A stretch of DNA of 64,000 bases, from NCBI GenBank assembly GCA_021521415.1, contig JAIQDT010001745.1, positions 248,001 through 312,000 of the forward strand. Reading direction: 5' to 3'. The number at the start of each line of letters is the position of its first letter. Within the stretch, counting starts at the first letter, position 1. This document shows, in pieces, positions 36,985 to 48,599 of this stretch. The translations under genes and the position numbers were made by a program. The DNA is from Bidens hawaiensis. Lineage: Eukaryota > Streptophyta > Magnoliopsida > Asterales > Asteraceae. The notes under the pieces were generated by a model that searched no databases, was not told the DNA's origin, and was given only the letters and a program-made list of their open reading frames with translations.

Positions 36985-37195
36985 GTAGGTGAAGTTATGC
37001 TTAACTTCGCTTAAGCTTAACTTCGCTTATACTCAACTTCGCTAAAACCTTAACTTCGCTTACTTCTTAACTTCGCTTAATGACGACTTCGCTTAATTCA
37101 AGCGAACTTGTGAGACAGGCGAAGTTAAAGATAACTTCGCTTAAACTTATATCTTCGCCTAAACCCTACAAACAGTGGCGGCAACTTCGCCTGAT
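36985..37195 (-). repeat. Leader array of AACTTCGC-type motifs (about 11 copies)
   Basis: In the 5' leader of the 10.4-kb Copia: repeated TTAACTTCGCTTA-like units on the plus strand, with a few in the opposite orientation (AAGCGAACTTGT, AGGCGAAGTTA). The same motif builds hairpins in the LTRs. Confidence 0.88.
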
Positions 37196-37389
37196 GAACA
37201 AAAGATTTTTGCAGGTTATAATTTGACGTATTGCGAGGTATGTGGAGATGTAATGGGTTGTATTTGATAGTGGGAGATGGTTAGGACACAAAAACTCGGT
37301 ATTTTAACGTAAACTCGTCCCGCAAATAGTCGAACGGAACGATTTCTACACTCGTGTGATAATCCCGAACCACACAATCACGAGCAAAT

Positions 37390-37401
37390 GCTCTGATACC
37401 A
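37390..37401 (-). other. Primer binding site of the 10.4-kb Copia
   Basis: GCTCTGATACCA on the plus strand (TGGTATCAGAGC on minus), two bases inside the 5' LTR. Confidence 0.92.
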
Positions 37402-37403
37402 AT

Positions 37404-37806
37404 TGTAGGTTCCCAGCCGGATCTACACGGAAGTATCTCGTACTACGTAGGTGCGGAATCCCTATGTAAGACGATACGAGCGTAGGATGCGATATACGTT
37501 AAACCCAAGTACAAAGACACGTTACAATACTCAATAGACACGTTGTATTGCAACTCCTTTAACACGTGATAGCCAAATCACAATTACACGTACTGAACCA
37601 CACCTATAAAACAAGCCGTAGCCTAAACATATATACCCTTCGACAACTTCGCCTAACATGCTAGGCGAAGTTGTCAATAACTTCGCTTGTTCCACAAGTT
37701 CGCTTTTAACAGGCGAACTTGTGAAATAACTTAACTAAAACATAACAAAACCAACTAACACAATTACATACACTCGTTACTGAACTACTGACATCATGTA
37801 CCAACA
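37404..37806 (-). repeat. 5' LTR of the 10.4-kb Copia
   Basis: 403 bp, TGTAGGTTCCCAGCC to ATGTACCAACA. It holds a 14-bp-stem hairpin at 37642-37675 and a 10-bp-stem hairpin at 37694-37722. Confidence 0.93.
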
Positions 37807-39943
37807 AAGGAGCGAGCGGTTTCTAGTTCTCGGGTAATGGTGAAGTGTGTTGGAGAAAGAGGTGGTGGTAAGCGAAAGATCGAGAAGGTTCGTGGTGTTA
37901 GAAAGAAGAAGACTTGATGAATGGTCAGATCGTGATTCGGAATCCTTGAGGGCATTGGAGTTCTACCGAGGTGGAGGAAGCTCCACTCGGTCCGCCACGT
38001 GATTCGCATGACATGGGTTCTTGAGTGAAAACTCAAGTGTAGAGTTTGTAGATTCTCTTTTATTTTAATTTTATTTTTTATTTTCTTTGAGTTACTAACG
38101 TAGTTTTTGTAGTTCGAATTTGTCTTTGTTGTTTTTGAGTTTTGCTAGATTGAAGATTGAGTGAGATAGAGAGAAGATCCCCAAGGAAGCGTATATTGAA
38201 AAAGACAAGTGTGGGGATGGAGTTGCAATGGAGCCGTATACTTTATGTCAATTATTATTTGCTCCTAATTATTCATGTTTTATATATTTGTGGGTTGATT
38301 GAAATACTTTAATTGCATAATATCTATAAGTTTGATAAGACACATTTTTAGATATGTTTGTTTTGTTTTGGCCGCTTACGTTCGTGTGTGAGAGAAGGAG
38401 TTACCATTTGCTGAGCACGTTCGTAGTTGGAGGGCATTCATGGAAAGAAGACTTTGGCATCATGTTTCATGCGCATATTCAGCTAAGTCTTTTCCATTAT
38501 CTAGCTTGTTAATTTTTCATTTTGTTTTTGTTTTTAATTTTTAATTTTTAGTTTTTTGTAGTCCGAGTTTATTTTAATTTTATTTTTATTTTAAGTCATC
38601 CTTATCCTTGCATTGAGGACAATGTAAAATTTAAGTGCGGGGATAGGATATTTGAGTCGTAGTTTAAATTGTTTTTGCTTAAAAAAAAAATTTGAAAAAT
38701 GTTTTAAAAATGTCCCTTGAATCTAGTTGTTTTTTGCATTAAAGTGGGAGATGATGATATTTATCGGAAATTGGTTTTTCAAACTACTAATAATACGAGA
38801 TAAATAAAAGAAAACGCACTTAACTTGGGATGTGTCGGTAGGCCTCAGCCTTGAAAATGATAGGGCAATTTGATAAAATGGTTTAAACAGAAATCTCTTG
38901 TGGGTAAAGCGTTTTGTTCGTAGAAAATAAGTAATGAAAGGTCAACCATACTCAAGCCTCAATTCTTGGTATGAAAAATGGAAATATTATAAAGTTTGAA
39001 AAGTTTAAAAAATTTGATTACGTTATCATATGTTGCTTGGGTAGGTTTAACGTTAGAGTATGCCGTGTAGCCTGTGATATAAATCTTAAACTGCTAGTTT
39101 TAGTGTTTTACACATCATTGGCGTATGGTTTTATAACCTTAAATCTTGTATTGATGGGATGCCCCGGGTCCGGAGACTATGGGTCTGTATGCCGACTATT
39201 CATCTGGGTATTCACAATTTCAAATGGGGTTGTGAATATTTAAAACAAAGCTAAAAAAAGAGCAAAGCCGCAGATTTCTGCTACATAAGTCTTTAAACAT
39301 GATCACAAAAAGTACAAAAGTACAAATGCATTACAGACTTGATCATCCACGCTGTTAGCCATGTGGGATCCCCTTACTCGCGTCTCATTACCATTAAGAA
39401 ACGGACCACAAGGGACACACTACATGTAAGCCCTACAGATGAAATTTTGCATACTCACCTATGGTGATGGTTCGGTGTATTGCTTGATAACGAGGGTATG
39501 TCATGTTGTGGGGAACACTAGCTTTAAATTAATTGAACCTTAATCATATCTAATGGCTGCTTGGTAGACTTTGATGCTTAAGCTTAGGTGGATAAACAAT
39601 ACCCTTGATCGTCTTAACTATTCATAAAAAATAGAGCAAAAAAAGTTTTAAATCTGCTAATTTTGAGGTTTAAGTCAAGTTGGGGTGGTTTGGTCCGGTA
39701 AAAACTGAAAATAAGCGGGTCTTAATTGTGTAAACCACTGAGTAATATTATTGTCCGATCTTATTTGTCCCGGTAAAGATTAAGGCATGGGTTTAAGTGG
39801 AAAACAATATTGGTGATCGTGGTTTTTGCGTTCTTCTAAGCTTTAAAAATTAACCTATATGTTTGTAAGACTGTATTTTCCGATTCTGATCCAACTACAT
39901 CAGACTTTTTCAGGGACGAAAAAAGAGTAAGTGTGGGGATATT
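37807..39943 (+). mobile_element. 3' internal remnant of a plus-strand gypsy (Athila-like)
   Basis: No intact ORF. Contains phrases typical of Athila 3' ends, such as AAGTGTGGGGATGG (38,208), CATTGAGGACAATG (38,612) and the purine tract AAAAGAGTAAGTGTGGGGATATT immediately before the LTR at 39944. Coding parts are absent, lost to the neighbouring insertions. Confidence 0.6.
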
Positions 39944-41152
39944 TGATATACATCTCGAGTCCTTTGTAAAGTTATGTTTATTTAATGTTTTGAGTTCGGT
40001 TTAATTCGTGTTTTGTTAATCTTTTATTGATCAAGGTTTTGAGTCAAGTATTTATATTTATCATGTTTTAAATCGTTTGTTGTTTTGCATGTTAAACTTA
40101 ATTCTTTCTATCATTTCATGTGAAGTTTATGTTCGTTTTACTCGTCAATGATTACATGATTAGTTCACTTAGAGTTTTGATTTGTTTTCATTTAGATGGT
40201 GGCTTGAGAGTCAAGGTAAAGAAGTTCTAGAAGTTTCCTATCGTTACTTGGAGTTCAAGAAAGAGATCTAACATGATTAAGCAAGAAATAAAAAGCAAAA
40301 CTCTGGTGTGCGCCGCGCCATGCGACGGGGGAGCCCATGCCCGGTCGCGCGGCACCTAGGGATCCTGGTTAGCCATATTTTGCAAATTTTAAAGCCTAGC
40401 TCGTTATATATATATATGGGTATAAACCTAGATGGATAGAGACACTTGGGCAGCCGATTTCCAAGAGTTTGAGCTAAGATTGAAGGTGTTTTGGAGGCTA
40501 GGAAGAGAGAAGATCATCAAGCTTTCATACGGGTGTTCAAGGGTCGATTACGACGGGTTCTTTCGTTCTTTTTCATTGATCTTGTTCATCATATTTTATG
40601 ATTTTACTCTTTGTTCTTTGGTTTAGTTATTTGGCTTTAATTATGACTATGCTAGGCTAGACTTCATGTCTACCTAGGTTTGATGAACATGTGTTGATTT
40701 GATTCTTGCTTTGGACAATGTTTTGATTATGGTTTCGTTTTATTAATAGTAAAAGACTTGATTTTGCTTCCATGATCTATATGAATATTTGTTATCTTGA
40801 TTGATTATTTAACTATTTCTTCACATGGATCTTGTTTTCTATTGATTGTGTTCTTTAGATATTAGGGTTCATGTTTAATCAATTACTTGGTGTTTTGATT
40901 ATTATGGTTGAATAGGCCTATTATCATAGAAGCTTCTTAATCGTTGATTAGGATTTTAAATGTTTTACTAAATTCCAATAGCTGTAAGGTGAGGAGTTGT
41001 TCGTGTGTCTTGGTCAATCGCATGCTAGGATAGATTAGTGACAATATTCTTTCTTATTGTGTTGATCCTTGTTCATGATGTCGTGTTTAGCTTATCAAGT
41101 TATCTAGGGTTTAGTGTTTCGTGAGATTGCTTGCCTAAGATACTATTAATTA
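39944..41152 (+). repeat. Gypsy 3' LTR, probably interrupted at its right side by the CACTA element
   Basis: Starts TGATATACATCTCGAG after a polypurine tract. Includes a GC-rich stretch at about 40,308-40,360, a TATATATATATGG promoter-like TATA at about 40,405 and a long T-rich 3' part. No clear CA end is seen before CACTACG at 41153. Confidence 0.6.
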
Positions 41153-41573
41153 CACTACGTGAATATTGACCTTCAGCCACACGAAAAAAGTGTGGCCGTA
41201 GGCCTTTAGCCACACACATTTGGTTCAGGTCATATGTGGCCAAAGGTCGCGACACCGTGGGTATGATATGGCCACACACAGTTTTTAGTGGCCTAATGTG
41301 GTAATAAGTGTGGCTAAAGGGTACAGACAGTAGTTGCTGGTCATCAGAAGCCTCTCCAATAAGTGTGGCTAAATGGTAGAAAATGGCCACATGTCAATTT
41401 ACTATGAGTGACCATTACATCTATATAGCCACATGAATTTATGTTTCAGCCACATGAATTTTATATTAATGTGGCCAATAGGTTTGTGTTAAGCTTACAT
41501 TGTGATCTATACTGTGTGAATATAGCAAAGAAATGACCATTTAAATTTAATAATAGGGTGGCTAATTATATGA
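41153..41573. repeat. CACTA terminal and subterminal repeats, left part
   Basis: About ten GTGTGGC(T/C) or GCCACAC motifs in both orientations in 420 bp, the pattern expected of TNPA-binding subterminal repeats. It continues at 43809 after the Copia insertion. Confidence 0.75.
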
Positions 41574-41912
41574 TGTAAGTCCCCCGCCCCGGGGCGTCGT
41601 CGATCAATACGAGATCCGCACGATGTCTAGGAGTGCGGAATCCTCCTAGACTCGTTTATGGTGTAGAAGACGAAGAACACGATTACACACAAACACATAC
41701 TCGAACAAACACACGAATGGATAAACACATCTGTAGATCTTTTATATAATAACCGAAACACTTACATACCAAACATGAAAACAAATGACACGGCCGACCC
41801 GAGGTGAGCTCTACCTCGGGTCATCCCACACGACTCTCTCTCTCGGTTTCTCTCTAGCTACTTGAACTTAACACACAAAACTCTTAATTTCTGGATACCC
41901 AAACCTAACCAA

Positions 41913-41985
<73 letters not shown>

Positions 41986-42139
41986 AACTTCACGGGCTTG
42001 GGCCTGTAGGCGAAGTTGTTCTAACTTCGCCTATGGCAGAAGTTGTTACAACTTCGCCTATGGCGAAGTTGCTCTAACTTCGTACTTCCACAACGCTGAA
42101 CAGAATTGCATAGCGACGGTCACAAAACATGCACCAACA
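41574..42139 (-). repeat. Left LTR of the short Copia, with (CA)n(TA)n expansion
   Basis: 566 bp, TGTAAGTCCCCCGCC to ATGCACCAACA. It contains (AC)n at about 41,913-41,953 followed by (TA)n to 41,982, then AACTTCGC hairpins at about 41,985-42,075. The end region is partly duplicated inside the element: CATGCACCAACAGACTCCC recurs at about 42,192. Confidence 0.8.
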
Positions 42140-43061
42140 GACTCCCCTTTGACCGTTGCTCTCAATTCTAACAAACAAAAAAGATCATCTGTTACAAAAC
42201 ATGCACCAACAGACTCCCTCTTAACTGATGATCTTCTGTTTGCTCTTCAACCAGCCGTGTCTAAAACTGTCTTGTAGCTTCACAAATCTACTAATCACCC
42301 AGCGTCTTCCATATCAGATCTCCCCTTCAGTGTAAGCTTCTCCGACTATATAGATTGAGGTCTTTGAAATGAATGCATCCCCGTGCCTAATTGATCATCT
42401 CAACCAATCACGTGAGTCCTTCTGACTTCACAACACGTGAAGTTCTTCTAACTTCACCAACACGTGATGTTTGGCTCTCTCCACAACTTCACCAACAAGT
42501 CGGCATACGATAAGGTTTAATCTTCAACTACTCAACATCAAGTGATCAATTTCATCACAAAACCATCTTGACAGAATCTAACACACATGACCATTAATTA
42601 ATCCGAAGCATCTTCAATCACCAGGTATAACGATCAAGAACATAAACACTTTAATTCCCGATTAAATCCAACTTGTTCCAGAATTTTCACTTTAATAAAT
42701 AAGCATCACGTTTCAGGATCCAATTCTCGAACGCCTTGAAAATAACATAAATAATATGCTCTGACCGCAATCCAGTAATGACGAAAATCTTCAGTTCAAT
42801 TTGAATTTCTTCAGTTGGTCAACCTCGAACAACAACAATTTCATTGCCCACAAACACCCAAATATGTGTCAATATCCAGTTTCAATCAATATCCCATTCA
42901 CAAACTCAACTCCATATCCAGAGTTGACACGTATTTGTTCACACGTAAGACCCAGAGATAACAAGTTTCACTCGTTGACGGAACAACATCTCCGGTCTCA
43001 CAATAATCGTGTACACCTGGCCATACAGACGAAAACTCCAAAACACTTTTTTTTTTCTCGT

Positions 43062-43280
43062 TAACTTCGCCTAAAGTCAACTTCGCCTGTCCATAACTTC
43101 GCTTGGCTATAACTTCGCCTGGCAAAAACTTCGCCTGTCAATAACTTCGCCTGGCAATAACTTCGCCTGAGATAAGCGAACTTGTGAGGTAGGCGAAGTT
43201 GTGGATAACTTCGCTTAACCTTATATCTTCGCCTAAACCCTAAAATTTAAGCGACAACTTCGCCTGAACCCAATAACTTC
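43062..43280 (-). repeat. Leader array of AACTTCGC motifs in the short Copia
   Basis: At least ten copies of TAACTTCGCCT-type motifs in about 220 bp, with reverse copies (AAGCGAACTTGTG, AGGCGAAGTTG), just inside the right LTR. Same position as the leader array at 36985-37195. Confidence 0.88.
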
Positions 43281-43382
43281 GCCTGCGGCGCTGATCGGCC
43301 AGAAACGCATCAGAAACGTGCCAGAAACACCAAAACGCAGATCTCGAACCATAACATAAGAGCCTAAGGCTCTGATACCACT

Positions 43383-43803
43383 TGTAGGTTCCCTGGATGG
43401 ATCTGCACGGGATATCTCGATCTACACAGGTGCGGAATCCCTGCGTAGGTTGTTACGAGCGTAGAACACGAATCAAACAAACACACGATACGAATAAACG
43501 AACACACGTTATATTATAACCGAAACACGTGATATAATCACTGAATACAGACTCAATACTCTCTGGTTCTCACGTCTCTCGATTACCTTCAAAAAACTAA
43601 ACAAGCCGTGACCTAGCGTATAAATACACGACAACTTCGCCTTATATGTTCAGGCGAAGTTGTTGCTAACTTTGCTTGACTAACAAGTTCGCCTGATAAG
43701 CGAACTTGTCAGTAACTTCGCTTAAACATAAACAAAACACAATTAACATTACAGACTGGATTACAGACACTAGACTATGAACTACTAACATTATGCACCA
43801 ACA
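43383..43803 (-). repeat. Right LTR of the short Copia
   Basis: 421 bp, TGTAGGTTCCCTGG to ATGCACCAACA. Same family as the plus-strand LTR at 62166-62607, not the same as the left LTR. Carries two hairpins (43631-43663 and 43683-43709). Confidence 0.9.
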
Positions 43804-43808
43804 TATGA

Positions 43809-45050
43809 TATAGACACTAGATATTAAATTCAAAGTGGTTAAATATGTTTACTTGCCACTCAAAATCTCCTTTGTAGATTATTGTGTGGCCATTGTCTTA
43901 CCGTTTGTCACACAAAATGTTTTTTCTAATATAAAGTGTGGCTATTGTAAAACTTTTCGTCACACATATTGAAGTTCTTAGTGGCTAATCATATCTTATA
44001 ACCACTGGGGATTATTGTGAATGTGACTAAAAATGTGAACTTGCTAGTCAAAAAGATAATGCTTTTCCTACCATTTGTCACACATAATGCTTTTCCTAAT
44101 TTAAAGTGTGGCTATTGTCAAACCATTCGTCACACATAGTGAGGTACTGTGTGGCTAAAAATATCATATAGACACTGGAGGGTGTTCTCAATGTGGCTAA
44201 AAATGTGAACTTGCTAGTCAGAAACTCTTTTGTAGTTTGTGGTGTGGCCATTGTCTTACCGTTTGTTACACATAATGCTTTTCGTAATTTAAAGTGTGGC
44301 TATTGTCAAACTTTTCATCACACATAGTGAGGTACTGTGTGGCTAAAAATATTATATAGACACTGGAGGTTGTTGTCAATGTGGCTAAAAATGTGAAGTT
44401 TCCACTCAAACACTCTTTTGTAGTTTGTGTTGTGGCCATTGTCTTACCGTTTGTCACACATTAATGCTTTTCGTAATTTAAAGTGTGGCTATTGTCAAAC
44501 TTTTCGTCACACATAGTGAGGTACTGTGTGGCTAATAATATCATATAGACACTGGAGGTTGTTGTCAATGTGGCTAAAAATGTGAAGTTGCCACTCAAAC
44601 ACTCTTTTGTAGTTTGTGTTGTGGCCATTGTCTTACCGTTTGTCACACATTAATGCTTTTCGTAATTTAAAGTGTGGCTATTGTCAAACTTTTCGTCACA
44701 CATAGTTAGGTACTGTGTGACTAATAATATCATATAGACACTGGAGGTTGTTGTCAATGTGGCTAAAACTGTGAAGTTGCCACTCAAACACTCTTTTGTA
44801 GTTTGTGGTGTGGCCATTGTCTTACCGTTTGTCACACATAATGCTTTTGTAATATAAAGTGTGGCTATTGTCAAACTTTTCGTCACACAAAAATGTTTAT
44901 GTTGTGGCTAATGGTCATTTATAGACTCTAATTTTTGTAATTCCAGGTGTGGCTATTGTCTTACTTTTGGCCCCACCTATTTAATGTGTTCTATGTGGCT
45001 AAATTGTGTGTAATTAGGCAATATATAATTATTTTTATTTTTTGTGTAGT
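43809..45050. repeat. CACTA subterminal region with about five 189-bp tandem repeats
   Basis: Anchor CACACATAATGCTTTT recurs at 44083, 44271, 44459, 44648 and 44837, period 188-189 bp. Each unit holds GTGTGGCTATTGTCAAAC, a CACACATAGTGAGG half and GTGTGGCCATTGTC. The zone ends near TTTTTTGTGTAGTA (45,037-45,051), which itself resembles a CACTA right end. Confidence 0.88.
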
Positions 45051-45154
45051 AATATAAAACAGCTATAAGCAACAAAACAAAATTATTATATTAACAATAA
45101 TATTCACTTAAGCAAATGTATATTCAAAATATCTTACAAAATACAGAAATAACG

Positions 45155-48100
45155 ACTACCTATATACTAGCTAAGGCGTCGGTTTTCTTGGCACTGCTCC
45201 TTGTCTTCTGTTTGGTTACCCGGTCTATCGTTGTGTACTTTGCCTTTGCCTTCTTGCCAGCTCTATCCAGTTCTTTTGAGGACGGGAGTGGTGGTAGCTG
45301 GAACAACAGAATATGAAAAACAAATATGTATAATTAATATCGTATTTTGTAATCGAATAGAACAAAATAGTATGCATACATACATACCGAACGTTCGTTT
45401 AACTGTTCGTGAACCTTTCGGTGGGAAGTTCGTTTATGTTCATTTATCTTTGTTTAATTACGTTAGTTTAGATTATAAACAAACGAACATAAACGAACAA
45501 AAGTGTTCATTTTTTAAACTAAATCAAAAAGAACATAGATATTTGTTCGGTTAAGTTAAAAGGGAACAAACCTCTTGGTCACATACGATTAGGTGTTCTC
45601 GCCAAGCAACGAAAGTACCAATTGCGTTGCCAACAGTCGTAATTTCACCTGCCTCACATGGAATAATTGCTTGTTCCTTTATGGCTCCATCAATACTAAC
45701 TTTATAGTAACCCTCCGGGATTGCTTTTCCATTCAACTGTTGTGGAACCGGTGACCAATAAACTTTACCATTTGCCATCTTGTTACGCTTGTCATGCATA
45801 CACAAACGACACTCATACACCTATAAACCAGCATGTGAAATTAAGATGGCTTAGTTGAAGTCAATATATAAGTATATACCCATGTTGGTGGGAAATTAAC
45901 AATGTTTCGCGCAGCACATACCTTTATTTCAGCAGGTTGGGAAGCTTCATCCGTAGATACATCAACTTTTCTTTTACGGCTTCTCTGTTTTACCTAAAAA
46001 CCATTCAATGAATCAATCAACAATTAAAGGAAAAACTGAAATTGCCAAATACTTACTGATGGTTTTTTCGAGCCGTTACTATCCGGAGTTTGGTGTAGTT
46101 GTGTTGATGCTTGGTCAACATTGTTCTCTATAGGCTTCATTGGTAATATAACAGAAATTGGAATTGTTTGGACTTATTAGGTTATAAAATATAAAAACTG
46201 AAACTGCCAAATACTTACTGATGTCGCGCTATGGGGATCGACTACCGTTTGGTCAACACTTTTTTCCACAGACTTGGCCTGCAATTCGGTAAATAGAAAA
46301 TGAGCACTCACATTGGAAACGAATTATAAAAAGTACTGAAATTGTCAAATACTTACTGATGTCGCGATATGTGCAGCGGGTACCGTTTGGTCAACACTTT
46401 TTTCCACAGACTTGGCCTGCAATTTGGTAATAGAAAATGAGCACACTCACATTGGAAACGAATTATAAAAAGTACTGAAATTGTCAAATACTTACCGATG
46501 TTGCGATATGGGGAGCAGGTACCGTTTCAACAACTATTTTATCCGCAGACTTGGGCTACAATTAACTTATGCAAAATCAGCACACTCACATGGAAAGTTA
46601 ATTATTAAAACAAATCAATCAAACTGTCAAATGGTTACCTGAGAAGCGGATTCTTGTTGCACAGCCTCACCTGAGGTTAAGATGTTTCCCACAGAACTGG
46701 CCTACAAATCAATTTATTAGGTTATGGAAAATGAAAAATCACATGGAAAGTTGTAAAAAACAAAGAAACTGTCAGATACTTACTGGTCCTGGCATTTTAT
46801 TTTGCGCCACAACACTAGTACTTTGGTTAGAACCAACCTGGTTGGGAACAGGATTTACCTACGAATTGTGACACAAACAGTGCCAATTATGTATGTCGAA
46901 TGCATTAATTAATATGTAGCATACGTCACTTACTTGACTTGCCGACGGCAACAATCCTTCGAGATGTCTGAACCTGGCCTCAAATGCTAATCGTTCCTTC
47001 TCACGGCTTGCTAGCATAGCATTCGTGGATTCAAGTAGAGACGTCAACCTGTTCACCACTACATCTCTCTGCACCGCCTCATACTCAAGTTGGGCAATCC
47101 GTTGCTTAAACGAGCCTTTTACCCGACTCAAACCCCATTATTTACCTGTTGTCAATCCGTACCCAATCCCTTTTAAAACCCACCTTTCTCTTTGCCAAGC
47201 ACTAAGGTGACGACATCTGTGCACGGTTGAAGTGCCAGGGCTCCGGAGGTGATCTGCTTCTCATGCTCAACCTGCAAGAAAACAAATATTCTAATACACT
47301 TGTAACACGCTTATGTATCCACATAAAGTGTTGAGACAAGTTATACAGACTCAAGTTTTTTTGACACCAATATAAGGCAATGAATTGACTTTAACATGAT
47401 TTAAAAAGTTTAATACTAAAACATACTAATTTGGTTTCCACGCCTTCGACAACAACATTCTTGTATGCACCATCTTTGTCCTCCCTTACTTTCATCCACA
47501 TTAATGCACGGCCGGGGATCTCATCCGGCCCAATTTCCTTCTTTTTGACCTTGTAAAATATTCAAGAGAAAGCAGCCGACGGTCATGCGTTAGACACATA
47601 ACCAACAAATCATTGAACTAGAGAGAAAGCAGCTGACGGTGATTACCAGTCTCTCTCGAAGGTAGGTATAACCCCCTCGTCCCATGTGATGATCAAAAAC
47701 ATTCTTTGCTCTAGCTCCCTTTGATGAAGCTGGTTTTTTATTCAACCACACATTATAATCATTTCATTATATTTAAACAATAAACATAAACCATATATAG
47801 TCGATCAATCTACGTTTGCAGAGTAGAGGATTTATACCTAAAACTGCTCTGATTGTGTGTACTCAATGAAGCGATCCCAGTCTTCTTGCCTGATCATCGT
47901 CCTGTGTCCCTTGGGTATTTCCTTCAGCTTCAGAGGTTTACCGATGTTCGGCATAATGTATTTGGCATACATTTTTCTTCTGAAATCCCGAAGAAGGTGT
48001 CCGAGCCGATTCATCACAGAAGGCCTGCGACAAGCCTCAATCTCAAAATATTTCTGCATAATATAATACAGTAAAGGTAAATTACATCTCAAAATATAAA

Positions 48101-48573
48101 ATGCACAAATAGAAATAAAGAATAACCGTTATTTGTTCCCACAGTTTATCTCTAAGCTCCTTTGTGACCTCCCTCCAAATTAAATGTCTCAAGCCAACTA
48201 TTTCCCTTACAACATCCCCTAAAAAACTTGCAAACTTTGATATGTTTTGGCCAATGAACCTACCCAGATTATCAAACTCCACTCCCAGTTTGACACCACC
48301 AGAGTTTGCATGTTGGGTACGCAGCTTAGGTAACCTCGTCAACCCCCTTGTAGGTTTTTTCGTAGTAGCAAAACTGTTGAGGGGTTCGATAGCCTCCAAA
48401 CTGTTGAGGGGTTCGATAACCATCTTCCCTATAACATCCCCTGGTTGACCGTCGTTGTCGTTGGCTTCCTCGCTGGAGTAGCCTTCAGTGTCGTCTGATT
48501 GAGCGTCGTCGTCGTAGTTGTCTTCCTCATCGGAGTAGTGTTCTTCTTCGATTCTTTCATCTATAAGCTTCAT
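45155..48573 (-). pseudogene. TNPA-like CACTA gene (Transposase_24 / Ptta-EnSpm family), multi-exon
   Basis: Subterminal-repeat-binding partner of CACTA transposase. Exons by eye: 48573-48127 (acidic N-terminus; RGLTRLPKLRTQHANSGG and LWEQIT, PF03004-like), 48053-47838 (RRPSVMNRLGHLLRDFRRKM, ending in an in-frame TAG right at the splice site), 47729-47647 (FDHHMGRGGYTYLRERL), 47549-47427, 47271-47184 (ITSGALALQPCTDVVTLVLG), about 47127-46934 (coiled coil), then a run of short exons to about 45,925, a DUF8039-like exon 45820-45573 (DGAIKEQAIIPCEAGEITTV) and a basic last exon ending at 45155. The phase between exons 2 and 3 is uncertain. The TAG suggests decay. Confidence 0.75.
46220..46563 (-). 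repeat. Tandemly duplicated mini-exons in the TNPA-like gene
   Basis: Three to four about 58-63 bp exons with near-identical sequence (GCCAAGTCTGTGGAAAAAAG ... GCGACATCA|GTAAGT) and matching introns, period about 140-150 bp. This reads as exon-plus-intron unit duplication. A more diverged copy lies at about 46,640-46,700. Confidence 0.8.
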
Positions 48574-48599
48574 CTTCGATTGCTTTTTTAATAATTTAG

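Larger units (their letters stand above)
27445..37806 (-). mobile_element. 10.4-kb Ty1/Copia element with env-like ORF (Maximus/SIRE-like layout)
   Basis: Minus strand: 5' LTR 37404-37806, primer site 37390-37401, repeat-rich leader, gag with two CCHC knuckles and coiled coil, pol (protease-integrase-RT-RNase H), a 1.5-kb spacer, env-like ORF, purine tract, 3' LTR 27445-27847. The LTRs are both 403 bp with about ten differences by eye, so the insertion is fairly recent. No matching target duplication was seen, consistent with the extra leader at 27313-27444. Confidence 0.9.
41569..43808 (-). mobile_element. Short non-autonomous Copia with two unlike LTRs, TSD TATGA
   Basis: Element 41574-43803 flanked by TATGA at 41569-41573 and 43804-43808. 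Left LTR 41574-42139, right LTR 43383-43803, primer site on the minus strand at about 43,368-43,379 (CTCTGATACCA on plus). The internal 1.24 kb has no gag or pol, only an AACTTCGC array (about 43,062-43,280) and degenerate leader and 3' sequence. It lies within the CACTA subterminal repeats. Confidence 0.85.

Noticed and set aside
41100..41390. 96-residue minus-strand frame
   Set aside because: Covers the CACTA terminus and subterminal motifs; no family resemblance.
44266..44886. Three similar 60-78 residue minus-strand frames
   Set aside because: They are one frame of the 189-bp non-coding satellite unit, repeated.
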